NCBI RefSeq assembly: GCF_900102365.1
Contig: NZ_FOIN01000010.1
Span: forward strand, 1 to 64,000
Length of the DNA stretch: 64,000 nt
DNA from: Thomasclavelia cocleata
GTDB lineage: Bacteria; Bacillota_I; Bacilli_A; Erysipelotrichales; Coprobacillaceae
Direction: 5' to 3'
The position numbers and the translations under genes are program-made. Positions 23,507-32,574 of this stretch are shown here, in pieces. How positions within the stretch are numbered: the stretch's first letter is position 1; each line of letters begins with the position of its first letter. The notes under the pieces were generated by a model. It did not search any database. It worked only from the letters and a program-made list of their open reading frames with translations, and was not told where the DNA came from.

Positions 23507-24061
23507 TTAATAAAAATTTAAATATCTTTCAATAATTTTAACTGGTAAGCCAATAACTGTTTCAATATCTCCTTCTACCTTCGCAACCAAACATTTTCCA
23601 ATTCCTTGAATAGCATAAGCACCTGCTTTACCTCGCCATTCATCAGTATCCAAATAATCATTTATTTCTTGTTCGGTTAACTTTTTAAATGTTACTTTTG
23701 TATCATCACAAAAAGTTGCAACTTTACCATTATCAATAATAGCAACTGCCGAATAAACAGTTTGTGTACGATTTGACAGCATATTTAACATATTAAAAGC
23801 CTCTTGGCGATTTTTTGGCTTACCTAGCATTTGTTTATTCAAACAAACCATTGTATCTGCCCCAATTACAATATCCTTAGGATATTTTGAAGAAATGGGT
23901 AAAGCCTTTTGATAAGCTAATTTTTCCAAACGTAAAGGAAGTGCTAGATTTTCATCTAACACCTCATCTATTGTTTGAAAATCAATTATAAAATCAATTT
24001 TATGTAATTCTAATAATTCTTTTCTTCTTGGAGAACTACTAGCAAGGATAATTTTTTTCAT
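23507..24061 (-). CDS. maf: Maf-like nucleoside triphosphate pyrophosphatase
   Basis: The 184-residue enzyme has the Maf signature ASSSPRRKELL (about 7-17), the metal-binding IGADTMV segment and KAGAYAIQG. It hydrolyses dTTP/UTP or modified nucleotides to monophosphates, a house-cleaning function also linked to septum control. Its ATG overlaps the pnp stop codon by one base (TAATG), so translation is coupled to pnp. Length and motifs are normal. Confidence 0.92.
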   Translation of the reverse strand: MKKIILASSSPRRKELLELHKIDFIIDFQTIDEVLDENLALPLRLEKLAYQKALPISSKYPKDIVIGADTMVCLNKQMLGKPKNRQEAFNMLNMLSNRTQTVYSAVAIIDNGKVATFCDDTKVTFKKLTEQEINDYLDTDEWRGKAGAYAIQGIGKCLVAKVEGDIETVIGLPVKIIERYLNFY

Positions 24062-26193
24062 TATTCTGCTTTTGGTTCTTCCTTTTTGACTGGTTTAGGA
24101 AATAATGCTTTTCTTGAAACATTTACTTTACCTTTATCATCAACTTTAGTAACTTTAACTTTTATAACATCACCAAGTTTTACTACTTCACCCATTTTCT
24201 TAGTTCTTTCATAAGCATAATCAGAAATATGTAAAAAACCATCAGTACCATCAAATAAATTTACAAAAGCATAATTATCTTCAACTCTGACAATCTTACC
24301 ATCATATACTTCACCAACTTTAGCCTTTTTAACGATTCTTTCAATTAAAGCTATCGCTTTATCAATTGCCTTTTGATCATAATGATAAATTATAACAGTA
24401 CCATCTTGTTCGATATCAATCTTAACTCCATCAGATTGTTCAATAATTTCATTAATTGATTTACCACCAGGTCCAATAACTGATTTAATTTGATCTGGAT
24501 CAATTTTCATCATTTGCACTTTTGGAGCATATGGAGATAATTCAGCTCTTGGTAAACTAATTGCTTCCATCATATTAGCCATAATCTGTTTACGAGCAAC
24601 CTTAGCTTGAGCTAATGCTTCTTGCAAAATTTCTTTAGTAATACCATCTATTTTGATATCCATTTGCAAAGCACATATACCTTTATCTGTTCCAGCAACT
24701 TTAAAATCCATATCCCCTAAATGATCTTCCATACCTTGAATATCAGTTAAAATCGTATACTCTTCACCTTTTTTAACTAACCCCATAGCAACCCCAGCTA
24801 CTGGTGCTTTAATTGGCACCCCAGCTGCCATTAAAGCCATTGTTGAAGCACAAATAGAAGCTTGAGATGAAGAACCATTTGATTCCAATACTTCAGAAAC
24901 AACCCTAATTGTATATGGAAATTCATCCTCACTTGGAATAACCTGTGCCAAAGCTCTTTCTCCTAAAGCACCATGTCCAATTTCACGGCGTCCAGGAGCC
25001 CCCATTCTACCTACTTCACCAACCGAATATGGAGGGAAATTATAATGGTGCATAAAACGTTTTTGATCTTCTAATCCTAAACCATCAATCTTTTGATGTT
25101 CACCAATAGCACCTAGTGTCGCAACTGATAAAACCTGTGTCTCTCCACGTGTGAATAAAGCTGATCCATGAACTCTTGGAAGTAGATCAACTTGTGAATC
25201 TAATGGTCTAATTTCATCAATTTTACGACCATCAGGTCTAACTTTCTCTTCAGTAATTAAACGACGTACTTCATCTTTTTCTAAATCATGTAAAATGATT
25301 CCTACCTGTTTCATTGTATCTGCTTTTACTTCTTCATTTTCATATTCTCTATTATCATATTCCTCAGTTACTTGAGCAATTAAATCATCAATTGCCCCAT
25401 ATCTTTCTAACTTACCTGGAATTGATACTGCTGCAACCATTTCAGCTTTAGCACGATTTGCAATTTCCTCAACTAAATTAGAATCTAATTCAAATAATGG
25501 AATTTCTAATTTTTCTTTTCCACAAGCTTCCACAATTTTTTCTTGAAAAGCAATTAACTCTTTGATTTTTTCATGTCCAAACAACAATGCTTCTAACATT
25601 ACTTCTTCACTAACTTCTTTTGAATCAGCTTCAACCATATTAATAGCATCTTTTGTTCCTGCTACTTCTAAATTAATTAAAGAATGTTCTAATTGTTCAG
25701 GTGTCCCATTTACAATAAATTCACCATCAACTAAACCAACATTTACTCCTGCAATTGGTCCATTAAAAGGAATATCAGAAACACATAAAGCTAATGATGC
25801 CCCTAACATTGCTGTCATTTCAGGTGTCGCATCCTGGTCAACTGACAAAACAGTATTAACACTTTGTACTTCATTTCTAAATCCATCTGCAAACAATGGT
25901 CTAATTGGACGATCAATCATTCTAGCTGTCAAAGTCCCATGTTCACTAGGCCGTCCTTCTCTTTTTAAAAATCCTCCTGGAATTTTCCCAACAGAATATA
26001 ATTTTTCTTCATATGTTACTGTTAATGGAAAAAAATCAACATTTTTTGGTTCTTTTCCTGCTACAACAGTAGATAAAATAACTGTATCATTATATCTTAC
26101 CAATACAGATCCATTAGCCTGTTTAGCTAATTCTCCAATTTCCACACTTAGATTTTTACCATAAAAATCCATACTAAACACTTGTTTACTCAT
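24061..26193 (-). CDS. pnp: Polyribonucleotide nucleotidyltransferase (PNPase)
   Basis: The 710-residue enzyme has two RNase PH domains (the second with [14 protein letters not shown] and the [17 protein letters not shown] region), a KH domain ([10 protein letters not shown], near 560-590) and a C-terminal S1 domain ([20 protein letters not shown]). It degrades RNA 3' to 5' with phosphate. The N-terminal [22 protein letters not shown] is typical for Firmicutes. It is transcribed divergently from the repeat/cold-shock-like gene and is followed by maf. Confidence 0.97.
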   Translation of the reverse strand: MSKQVFSMDFYGKNLSVEIGELAKQANGSVLVRYNDTVILSTVVAGKEPKNVDFFPLTVTYEEKLYSVGKIPGGFLKREGRPSEHGTLTARMIDRPIRPLFADGFRNEVQSVNTVLSVDQDATPEMTAMLGASLALCVSDIPFNGPIAGVNVGLVDGEFIVNGTPEQLEHSLINLEVAGTKDAINMVEADSKEVSEEVMLEALLFGHEKIKELIAFQEKIVEACGKEKLEIPLFELDSNLVEEIANRAKAEMVAAVSIPGKLERYGAIDDLIAQVTEEYDNREYENEEVKADTMKQVGIILHDLEKDEVRRLITEEKVRPDGRKIDEIRPLDSQVDLLPRVHGSALFTRGETQVLSVATLGAIGEHQKIDGLGLEDQKRFMHHYNFPPYSVGEVGRMGAPGRREIGHGALGERALAQVIPSEDEFPYTIRVVSEVLESNGSSSQASICASTMALMAAGVPIKAPVAGVAMGLVKKGEEYTILTDIQGMEDHLGDMDFKVAGTDKGICALQMDIKIDGITKEILQEALAQAKVARKQIMANMMEAISLPRAELSPYAPKVQMMKIDPDQIKSVIGPGGKSINEIIEQSDGVKIDIEQDGTVIIYHYDQKAIDKAIALIERIVKKAKVGEVYDGKIVRVEDNYAFVNLFDGTDGFLHISDYAYERTKKMGEVVKLGDVIKVKVTKVDDKGKVNVSRKALFPKPVKKEEPKAE

Positions 26194-26316
26194 TCTCTCA
26201 CCTCATCTATTATCTTAGCCATTATAACATATAAATTTCTATTTCAAAACAATTTATTACTTAACTACTGCAAAACCATTAAAAAAAATGTTATAATACT
26301 AACCAGAGGTGATTTT

Positions 26317-27573
26317 ATGAATGAAAATGAATTAAAAAGCTTAGAGGTATACAATGCTAAATTTAGTGAAGATCCTACTTCTTTCAATGATTTTCAAGCT
26401 AACGACTACATTAAATTATTGAAAAAAAGCGAAAAAAGTGAAGAAGCAATTGAGGTTGGAAAGACATTTATGTCACAGTGTCCAAACCTAAAAGGGTATT
26501 TAAATCAATATGGTTATGCTCTTTACAACAAATTTATCAATGTTGATGATGAAAAAATAAAAGAAAATGAAACACTTTTCTTTAGTGTCCTTGAAGATAT
26601 CTTAGATGTCTGTAAACAAGAACGCTATTCACCAATGGAACCATCTGTAAATCGGGCAATTAAATATCTACAACGTGAAAAATCTAGCGATTATGAAAAA
26701 TTAATTGAAATGCTTAATCTATTAGATCCTAATTTATTAGATGATAAACCATTTACTAATTCTGAAGGAAAAGAATTTGAATCTAAAAAAGAACGTTACT
26801 ATAGACTAAAGGTAAAAGCTTTATATGATGCTAAAAAACATCAAGAATGTGTACAAACAGCAAACAATGCCTTATCTTTACCATTAAAATGGCATTTTAA
26901 TACTTTGCAATGGATCAATTATCAAAGAGCTTGTTCATTAGTTGAATTAGAGCAATTTGAAGAAGCAAAAAAAGTTTTCTTATCTTTACATAATCGTATC
27001 CGTAACATTAATTTCTACAAAGTTCTTTATAAAACAAATGCTAACATTGGTAACATTAAAGAAGCTAATGCTTATTTACTATATGAATTCTTTGAAAATG
27101 GTTACAATTTTAATCATTTAGGAATTTATTTACGTTTAAAAGAAGCAACAATAAGAACTAATGATTCTGACTTGATAGAAATCGTTGATGCCTTTATTAC
27201 TAAACTTTGTCAAGAAAACAATCAAGAATATACTCCAGAAAAAGATTATGGTGATAAATATCTTGATCATGATTCAAGTGAGTTATATGATATTATGTAT
27301 GACAAAGTTATGAATAACCTTGGTAAATATGTTGAAAGAATTGAAGGAACTGTTGTTCATTACAACAATCAAAAAGCACTAGGAACTATTTCTAAATATG
27401 ATGAAGATGGTATTTTCTTTAGACAAGCTGATTATGTTTATGATGAAGAAGTTCAACGTCATGATAAAGTTGAATATACACCAATTGAAACATTTGACAA
27501 CAAAAAAGGAATTGTTACAAACAAAGCTATTTTAATTATTACAACTGAAGAATACTTGGATTTTGGGTACTAA
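26317..27573 (+). CDS. Helical-repeat protein with C-terminal cold-shock-like domain
   Basis: The 418-residue product is mostly helical with TPR-like pairs from about 20 to 330. The last 75 residues (from about 345) read GTVVHYNNQKALGTI..GIFFRQADYV..HDKVEYTPIETFDNKKGIVTNKAI, the strand order of a cold-shock/S1 OB fold: GxV, G.I, F, GD/HDxVEY and KG.xTN. The aromatic RNP motifs are altered. A role in RNA binding is likely but unproven. I start at ATG 26317, with AGAGGTG 5 bases upstream and TATAAT at 26292-26297. It diverges from pnp. Confidence 0.7.
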   Translation: MNENELKSLEVYNAKFSEDPTSFNDFQANDYIKLLKKSEKSEEAIEVGKTFMSQCPNLKGYLNQYGYALYNKFINVDDEKIKENETLFFSVLEDILDVCKQERYSPMEPSVNRAIKYLQREKSSDYEKLIEMLNLLDPNLLDDKPFTNSEGKEFESKKERYYRLKVKALYDAKKHQECVQTANNALSLPLKWHFNTLQWINYQRACSLVELEQFEEAKKVFLSLHNRIRNINFYKVLYKTNANIGNIKEANAYLLYEFFENGYNFNHLGIYLRLKEATIRTNDSDLIEIVDAFITKLCQENNQEYTPEKDYGDKYLDHDSSELYDIMYDKVMNNLGKYVERIEGTVVHYNNQKALGTISKYDEDGIFFRQADYVYDEEVQRHDKVEYTPIETFDNKKGIVTNKAILIITTEEYLDFGY

Positions 27574-27604
27574 AAAACTATACCAATATAAACAAGTTAA
27601 GCCT

Positions 27605-27656
27605 AAAAAAGGGCAATGTACTCAGCTAAACCTAGCTGATAAGCATTGTCCTTTTT
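27605..27656 (+). terminator. Terminator with nested hairpin
   Basis: AAAAAGGGCAATG (about 27606-27618) pairs with CATTGTCCTTTTT (27644-27656), and CAGCT/AGCTG forms an inner stem. It ends the repeat-protein gene. Confidence 0.85.
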
Positions 27657-27843
27657 AATGCAAATTAGATTATTGAAACAAAGATATTTTCTATTTTATA
27701 ATATGTGCTGTGATAATTATAATTTAATCTACACTTTCATCTATAAAAACAACCAAATCATATTCTTTTTCATTCCAAGAATTATTATAATCTCTATAAT
27801 GCAAATGATCACTATCTTTTACTTAGGATTTTCTATTTCTTTT

Positions 27844-28158
27844 TTACTCCATTATTTTATCTAAATCAAATTTTTTACAATTTAATGTTGCCTGACTTAA
27901 TTCTATAACTTTCTTAAATTCCTCATTCTTTTCACTAGTAGGATTTTCTAATCTCCAATCTTCTTTATGTGAACAATCAACATTATAAATTTATTTAACC
28001 AATCTTACAGCATCTTAATTAATTTGTGACTTTGTTTCATTTCCCGCTAAACAACATTCAAATACATCAGAAAATAATGACTTCCCTAGTGCTTTTGCAA
28101 TTTAACTTCTACAAGAATAATGAACACATACAAATGCAACTTTTAATTTCTTAATCAT
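27844..28158 (-). pseudogene. Decayed arsenate reductase (LMW-phosphatase type)
   Basis: On the minus strand from ATG 28158 one frame reads MIKKLKVAFVCVHYSCRS, a stop, IAKALGKSLFSDVFECCLAG, NETKSQIN, a stop, DAVRLVK, a stop, IYNVD, then KEDWRLENP and a final stop. CVHYSCR is the CX5R phosphate loop of thioredoxin-linked ArsC, and DW.LENP matches its C-terminal part. About 25-30 codons of the middle are missing. Two of the three internal TAA codons fall where the family usually has Gln. The start overlaps the DUF5714 stop, so the two once formed an operon. Confidence 0.75.
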
Positions 28159-28714
28159 TACTTTCATCCTTATAAAACGGACATCTCATACCTATACATT
28201 GCTTATTTTTATTTGAAAATATACATTTGACTTCTTGTTTAGTTAATTTAATTCCATATTGCTCATTAACAAAATCAATAGCAGTTAATATAGATAGGAA
28301 TGCATTTCTCTTACAACATCTTGGGCCACCTACATCAGCAAGTTTTCCTAGTGCTTTTGACACATAACTCAAGTTATCTTTGTAATATTGATTATTACTT
28401 AAAGGTCCAGTTTCATGAACAATTGCTAATGCTGCTCCAACAGAAGCAGAAGAACCACACATTCCCCATTGACCACAAGTAGCCCCTGGCATTTTTTGAC
28501 CTCTAACTATCATTTCATCTAATGCTTTATCTAAATCAAATTCAACACCTGCATTATGCATAGTTGTTAAAAAGCAGGAACCATCTAAAACATGATGTTC
28601 AGGTCCATGAATATTAATATAATCTTTTTTCATTATGCTTAAAATCAATTCAATTGGATTTCTTGTATTTGAATTCAAACATTCATTTTTTATTAACTTA
28701 TATTTTTCATCCAT
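28151..28714 (-). CDS. DUF5714 domain protein
   Basis: The 187-residue product has many cysteines and histidines: GPEHHVLDGSCF (about 37-48), CGQWGMCGSSASVGAAL, GGPRCCKRNAF and a C-terminal CIFSNKNKQCIGMRCPFY cluster. This matches DUF5714 proteins of anaerobes, probably metal or Fe-S binding, with no established reaction. The arsC remnant overlaps its stop, and DUF5714 with LMW-type ArsC suggests a thiol or metalloid role. GAGGAG precedes the ATG. Confidence 0.75.
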   Translation of the reverse strand: MDEKYKLIKNECLNSNTRNPIELILSIMKKDYINIHGPEHHVLDGSCFLTTMHNAGVEFDLDKALDEMIVRGQKMPGATCGQWGMCGSSASVGAALAIVHETGPLSNNQYYKDNLSYVSKALGKLADVGGPRCCKRNAFLSILTAIDFVNEQYGIKLTKQEVKCIFSNKNKQCIGMRCPFYKDESND

Positions 28715-28743
28715 ATATTTCTCCTCATAAAATTAGAATTTTC

Positions 28744-28758
28744 CAGTTTGACAAACTG
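28744..28758. promoter_or_regulatory. Palindrome upstream of the DUF5714 gene
   Basis: CAGTTTG and CAAACTG (7-base perfect arms, 1-base centre) lie 30 bases before the DUF5714 start and just after the preceding gene. The following T tract is poor, so this could be an operator as well as a weak terminator. Confidence 0.45.
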
Positions 28759-28762
28759 AAAT

Positions 28763-29212
28763 TTACCAAGTATATTGGCGAATTATTTTTATTGCTTTTT
28801 GTCTATCTTTATAAACTAATTTCTGCATACTATCATCATAAATTTGGTCAAAATGTCCTAATGCATCAAGAATAACATTTATAAGTTCTGGTTTATATTT
28901 AGCAATAACAATTACATCTTGAATACATTGTCTTGCCGTAATTGGTTTTTCATCTTCGATATGGCTTAGCCATTGTTCAATAATAGAATTAATCTTATTT
29001 TCATTATCCCACTTCGCATGATAGGCAATTAATCGCAATCCTCTTGTACGAATAAATGAATTTGTTTTATTATTCATCATATCAACAAATTTATCAAAAA
29101 AAATATATAAATCATTGCTGTGCTCACAAACTAACAACAATTCTTTCAATGCGTTATATGCTTGTTTATTATCTGAACAAGTCAACATTTCAATCTGTGC
29201 TTCATAACTCAT
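28763..29212 (-). CDS. HEAT-like helical repeat protein, unrecognised
   Basis: The 149-residue product is predicted all-helical with HEAT-like pairs (IRTRGLRLIAYHAKWD, ARQCIQDVIVIAKYKPELINVILDAL). Similar small proteins occur beside regulators in clostridia, but I know no function. Its ribosome-binding region is unusual: a run of six G residues lies 7 bases before the ATG. It follows the GyrI-like gene by 54 bases on the same strand. Confidence 0.6.
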   Translation of the reverse strand: MSYEAQIEMLTCSDNKQAYNALKELLLVCEHSNDLYIFFDKFVDMMNNKTNSFIRTRGLRLIAYHAKWDNENKINSIIEQWLSHIEDEKPITARQCIQDVIVIAKYKPELINVILDALGHFDQIYDDSMQKLVYKDRQKAIKIIRQYTW

Positions 29213-29266
29213 TTAACGTAACCCCCCTTTCCATAAAAATGCTGATACAAAGGCATAACCTTAATT

Positions 29267-29734
29267 TTATGACTTTCTTTCAATGGCAAAAAATATATCA
29301 ATCGTTGGATGCTTTCCAATACTTTTCTCTGTGTGATATTCATATTCCATATTTAATGCTTTAAATTCACTTTCAGGAAGCCATTTTGTATAAAAGTATC
29401 GTTTTGCTTTCCCTACAGAAACGCCCCATAAAAATCTTAATTTTGGTTTTACTGTTATCTTAGCGTATTCGCCAGCAGAGAGGATTAAGCTTTCTAATTC
29501 ATTTTTATCTATCGTACTACCTATAAACATTTCAAAATCCTTACTTTGTTCATCATAATTTCTAGCAAGTACAAAATAAGGAAATACTTTACCTTCAGGT
29601 AAGGAAACCATGGAATGATATTTTTTTGAGAGAATTTTTATATCATTAGAAATTGTTTTATCATTAGACTTTCCCCATAATCCAAATATTTGTAGTTCAT
29701 CCAAATGTAATACATTTATATCCAAATTTCTCAT
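29267..29734 (-). CDS. GyrI-like / AraC effector-binding domain protein
   Basis: The 155-residue product resembles the GyrI-like small-molecule-binding fold: the strand LDELQIFGLWGKS, a middle YFVLARNYDE segment, and the end strand EYEYH..PTIDIFFAIERK, which closely match AraC-type effector-binding domains. No DNA-binding domain is attached. It may bind a ligand or toxic compound. I start at ATG 29734; the in-frame ATG at 29749 overlaps the GGAGG that serves ATG 29734. Confidence 0.7.
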   Translation of the reverse strand: MRNLDINVLHLDELQIFGLWGKSNDKTISNDIKILSKKYHSMVSLPEGKVFPYFVLARNYDEQSKDFEMFIGSTIDKNELESLILSAGEYAKITVKPKLRFLWGVSVGKAKRYFYTKWLPESEFKALNMEYEYHTEKSIGKHPTIDIFFAIERKS

Positions 29735-29858
29735 AGAAATAACCTCCATAAATTCTGATTTATCAATTTCTTTATAAATAATTATACTATTAATAGATAA
29801 TTCAATAATTTTTTATCAAAATTATCATATAACATCTTAGTAAATATAACTCTATTAT

Positions 29859-29886
29859 AAAACACTTCTATTTCGAAGTGTTTTTT
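29859..29886 (-). terminator. Terminator of the DtxR-type regulator gene
   Basis: AAAACACTTC (29859-29868) and GAAGTGTTTT (29875-29884) form a perfect hairpin flanked by T or A runs on both sides, so it can work in both directions. Confidence 0.75.
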
Positions 29887-29938
29887 AATATTCTTAATTA
29901 TAAATACTTCCATCCAAAATAAACATTCACTCTAATTA

Positions 29939-30328
29939 TTAATCCAGTTTGTTTTTTTGATAATTTTCCATAAATACCTGCATAGCTTTGATACTTTCAT
30001 CAGAAATAACATGTTCAATCAAACAAGCATCAGTATCAGCAATTTTTTCATCAATATTTAATACATCAATAAATAGCTGCTTAATTGTTTGATGTTTACT
30101 ACAAATAAACTCTGCAGTTTTTCTACCTTTATCTGTCAATTTAATATCAGCATATTTTTCATAATCTACATAACCATTTTTAGCCAAAACTACAACAGCA
30201 TTATTTACACTTGGCTTTGAAACTCCAAGCTGTTTAGCAATATCGCTAACACGTGCTTTTTTTCCATCTAGAGATAACTCATAAATTAACTCTAAATAAT
30301 TTTGCATCGCAATCGTCATTTCTTCCAC
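29939..30328 (-). CDS. DtxR/MntR-family metal-dependent regulator
   Basis: The 129-residue product has an N-terminal winged helix (RVSDIAKQLGVSKPSVNNAVVVL) and a dimerisation domain with metal ligands His in CSKHQTI and Cys-x2-Glu-His in DACLIEHVISDE. The Cys matches DtxR Cys102 rather than MntR Glu99, which hints at iron sensing; the N-terminal ligand position appears to be Asn. There is no C-terminal SH3 domain. GTG 30328 is the chosen start with GGGGTGAT upstream. It diverges from a ZIP transporter, its likely target. Confidence 0.88.
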   Translation of the reverse strand: MEEMTIAMQNYLELIYELSLDGKKARVSDIAKQLGVSKPSVNNAVVVLAKNGYVDYEKYADIKLTDKGRKTAEFICSKHQTIKQLFIDVLNIDEKIADTDACLIEHVISDESIKAMQVFMENYQKNKLD

Positions 30329-30348
30329 TATCAATCACCCCATTTATT

Positions 30349-30367
30349 TAATAATATCATATTATTA
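30349..30367. promoter_or_regulatory. Palindrome in the regulator/ZIP divergent promoter
   Basis: TAATAATAT and ATATTATTA (perfect 9-base arms, single central C) lie 20 bases upstream of the regulator start and 70 bases from the ZIP gene. Position suggests an autoregulatory operator, although AT-only sequence makes chance occurrence more likely. Confidence 0.4.
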
Positions 30368-30434
30368 TGAAAGGCTCAATACAAATGCCTAGAAGCAATA
30401 ATGATAATTGCATATTAATAAATGAGGTGAAATG

Positions 30435-31229
30435 ATGGAATACTTATTATCATTAAGTCCATTTATAATTGTATTAGTCGTTGCTACATTTAACTGGCTA
30501 ATGACTTTTTTAGGGGCTTCATTAGTGTTATTTGTTAAAAATGCAAGTAAAAAATTAGTTTGTATTGCTCTTGGCAGTTCAGCAGGAATTATGGTTGCAG
30601 CTTCATTCTTTTCGCTTATTCTACCTGCAAAAGAACAGCTTGAAAACACAGGTAAATTAGATTTATTAATTGTACCAATAGGTTTTATTTGTGGTGTAGG
30701 ATTGTTAATGTTAATTGATAAATTACTTCCTCATGAACATATGATGACACATGTTCAAGAAGGAATTAATCCTAGTCATTATTCAAAAAACAAGTTACTA
30801 ATGTTAGCAATGACATTGCATAACATCCCTGAGGGATTAGCTGTAGGGGTAGCGTTTGCAGGATGCCAAAGTGGTAACTATCTACCTGCCTTGATTTTAG
30901 CAATCGGAATTGGAATTCAAAATTTCCCTGAGGGAACAGCGATTTCACTGCCAATGCATCAATGTGGTAAAAGTCGTTTTAAAGCAATAATGTATGGTCA
31001 GTTTTCGGCAATCGTTGAAATTCCTGCAGCTTTATTAGGTTTTATTTTTGCTACACTAGTAAATGGAATATTACCATTTGCATTATGTTTTGCAGCAGGC
31101 GCTATGATGTTTGTGTGCATTGAAGAATTAATTCCTGAAGCTAATGCTACAGAGGGCATCGATATTGGAACAATTAGTTTTATGATTGGTTTTGTAATCA
31201 TGATGTCATTGGATATTTTACTTTCATAA
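30435..31229 (+). CDS. ZIP-family metal transporter
   Basis: The roughly 264-residue protein has eight membrane segments and the ZIP signatures HNIPEGLAVGVAFAG (helix 4) and QNFPEGTAISLPM (helix 5), whose His/Asn/Glu residues form the binuclear metal site. A His-rich loop (LLPHEHMMTHVQEG) precedes helix 4. It imports Zn, Fe or Mn. ATG 30435 has GAGGTG 5 bases upstream; ATG 30432 is too close. Divergent pairing with the DtxR-type gene suggests Fe or Mn. Confidence 0.92.
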   Translation: MEYLLSLSPFIIVLVVATFNWLMTFLGASLVLFVKNASKKLVCIALGSSAGIMVAASFFSLILPAKEQLENTGKLDLLIVPIGFICGVGLLMLIDKLLPHEHMMTHVQEGINPSHYSKNKLLMLAMTLHNIPEGLAVGVAFAGCQSGNYLPALILAIGIGIQNFPEGTAISLPMHQCGKSRFKAIMYGQFSAIVEIPAALLGFIFATLVNGILPFALCFAAGAMMFVCIEELIPEANATEGIDIGTISFMIGFVIMMSLDILLS

Positions 31230-31250
31230 TATGTTTATTATTTTCACTTA

Positions 31251-31279
31251 TTGACAAATTAATAATGATAAAGTATCAT
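31251..31279 (+). promoter_or_regulatory. Promoter of the T-box/ABC importer operon
   Basis: TTGACA (31251-31256) and TATCAT (31274-31279) are separated by 17 bases. The predicted start near 31286 would begin the T-box leader just before its first helix. Confidence 0.65.
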
Positions 31280-31285
31280 AAGAGT

Positions 31286-31539
31286 AACAATCTATTAAAC
31301 AAAGACAATGAAGTGAAGTAGTAAATATATCTTAGATATCAGAGACATTGTGGCTGGTGTGAACAATGCGTTAAGAAATATTGAATTCATCATGGAGTCG
31401 GATACTGATATGTAGGTAGTCATCGGTTGCTAGCCGTTATCATAGTAAAGTTTTACACTTATTGAGATTATTAATGCGAATTAATAATGAATTTGGGGTG
31501 GTATCACGACTCTGTCGTCCTCTTTTGAGGACTTTTTTT
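31286..31539 (+). ncRNA. T-box leader, predicted tRNA-Phe (UUC specifier)
   Basis: AGTA (31317-31320) faces GAA (31383-31385) in the specifier loop, with TTC (31386-31388) next and then ATC-AT-GGAGTC, the standard layout GAA-specifier-AUC-xx-GGAGU. Between them lie CAGAGA and CATTG-TGGCTGGTGTGAA-CAATG, the distal stem I loops. GGTGGTATCACG (31497-31508) is a variant T-box sequence whose UGGU would pair with ACCA. The terminator is GTCCTC-TTTT-GAGGAC plus seven T (31517-31539). It should raise expression when Phe-tRNA is uncharged. Confidence 0.88.
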
Positions 31540-31570
31540 GTTTAATAATTGAAAAATGGAGGGACTAATT

Positions 31571-32563
31571 ATGAAAAGAATGTTAAAAGGTTTATTAGCT
31601 TTAGCTATGTGTGCTAGTATTACTGGATGTGGTACTGGTGGAGAAAATAATGGCGAAGCAAAAGATTTATCAGATGTTAAAGTTGGGGTAATTCAATTAA
31701 TGCAGCATGATGCACTAGATGCTTCATACAAAGGGTTTAAAGATGAATTAATCAAAGCTGGGGTTAAAAAAGAAAATATTGATTATCAAGTTGCTGGTGA
31801 TACATCAAATTGTACTACTGTGGCTGATAAATTAGTAAATGCTGGTAATGATTTAATTTATGCTATTGCAACACCTGCACTTCAAGCAGCTGCTGCAGCT
31901 ACTACTGAAATTCCAATTATAGGATGTGCAATAACTGATTATGAAAGTACAAAATTAGTAAAAAGTAATGATAAACCTGGAGGAAATATTACTGGTGCAA
32001 GTGATCTAACACCAGTAAAAGATCAATTTGACTTAATGGAAAAAATGTTACCTGATGCTAAAAAAGTTGCTATTATGTATTGTGGTAGTGAAGATAATTC
32101 AATTTTCCAAGGAAATTTAGCAGTAGAGGCAGCAAAAGAAAAAGGATTGGAATATAAGGTATACAAAGTTTCTGATTCAAATGAAATTCAAGCAGTAACT
32201 AGTCAAATAGTAAACGATAAAAATGATGTTTTATATATTCCTACAGACAACTTACTTGCAACATATATAAGTAGCGTTGAAGCCATTACTACATCTGCAA
32301 AAATTCCTTGTATTGTTGGAGAAGAAGGAATGGTAAAATCTGGAGGATTTGCAACTTATGGGATTAACTACGAAAATTTAGGTCGTGAAGCTGGTAAACA
32401 AGCGCTTGCTATTTTAAAAGGTGAAAAAACTGCAGCTAATACTCCAGTTGTAAAATTAGATGCTAAAAATTGTACTTTAGCAATTAATTTAAGAGTAGCT
32501 GAAAAATGTGGTATCACAATTAACAAAGAAGATTATCCTGATGCTTCTTTTATTGAAGAATAG
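31571..32563 (+). CDS. ABC importer substrate-binding lipoprotein (TrpX-like)
   Basis: The 330-residue protein starts with a lipoprotein signal peptide, cleavage at ITG|C (Cys20). It continues as an ABC_sub_bind domain (PF04392): VGVIQLMQHDALDASYKGF, then NLLATYISSVEA and GINYENLGREAGKQA. This is the TrpX-type receptor of LivH-like importers predicted for aromatic amino acids. The T-box upstream points to phenylalanine or related aromatics. I start at ATG 31571, with GGAGGG upstream. It is the first gene of a three-gene importer operon. Confidence 0.9.
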   Translation: MKRMLKGLLALAMCASITGCGTGGENNGEAKDLSDVKVGVIQLMQHDALDASYKGFKDELIKAGVKKENIDYQVAGDTSNCTTVADKLVNAGNDLIYAIATPALQAAAAATTEIPIIGCAITDYESTKLVKSNDKPGGNITGASDLTPVKDQFDLMEKMLPDAKKVAIMYCGSEDNSIFQGNLAVEAAKEKGLEYKVYKVSDSNEIQAVTSQIVNDKNDVLYIPTDNLLATYISSVEAITTSAKIPCIVGEEGMVKSGGFATYGINYENLGREAGKQALAILKGEKTAANTPVVKLDAKNCTLAINLRVAEKCGITINKEDYPDASFIEE

Positions 32564-32574
32564 GAGTTTATAAA

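Noticed and set aside
25562-26164. 200-codon plus-strand frame antisense to pnp
   Set aside because: Long only because pnp codon bias keeps the antisense frame open; no ribosome-binding site and no domain.
27646-27864. 72-codon plus-strand hydrophobic open frame
   Set aside because: Starts inside a terminator and runs antisense into the arsC remnant; no ribosome-binding site.
27844-28158. Reassigned stop codon (TAA read as Gln) to explain the arsC frame
   Set aside because: Many intact genes here use TAA as stop, and the frame also has a large internal deletion, so decay is the simpler reading.
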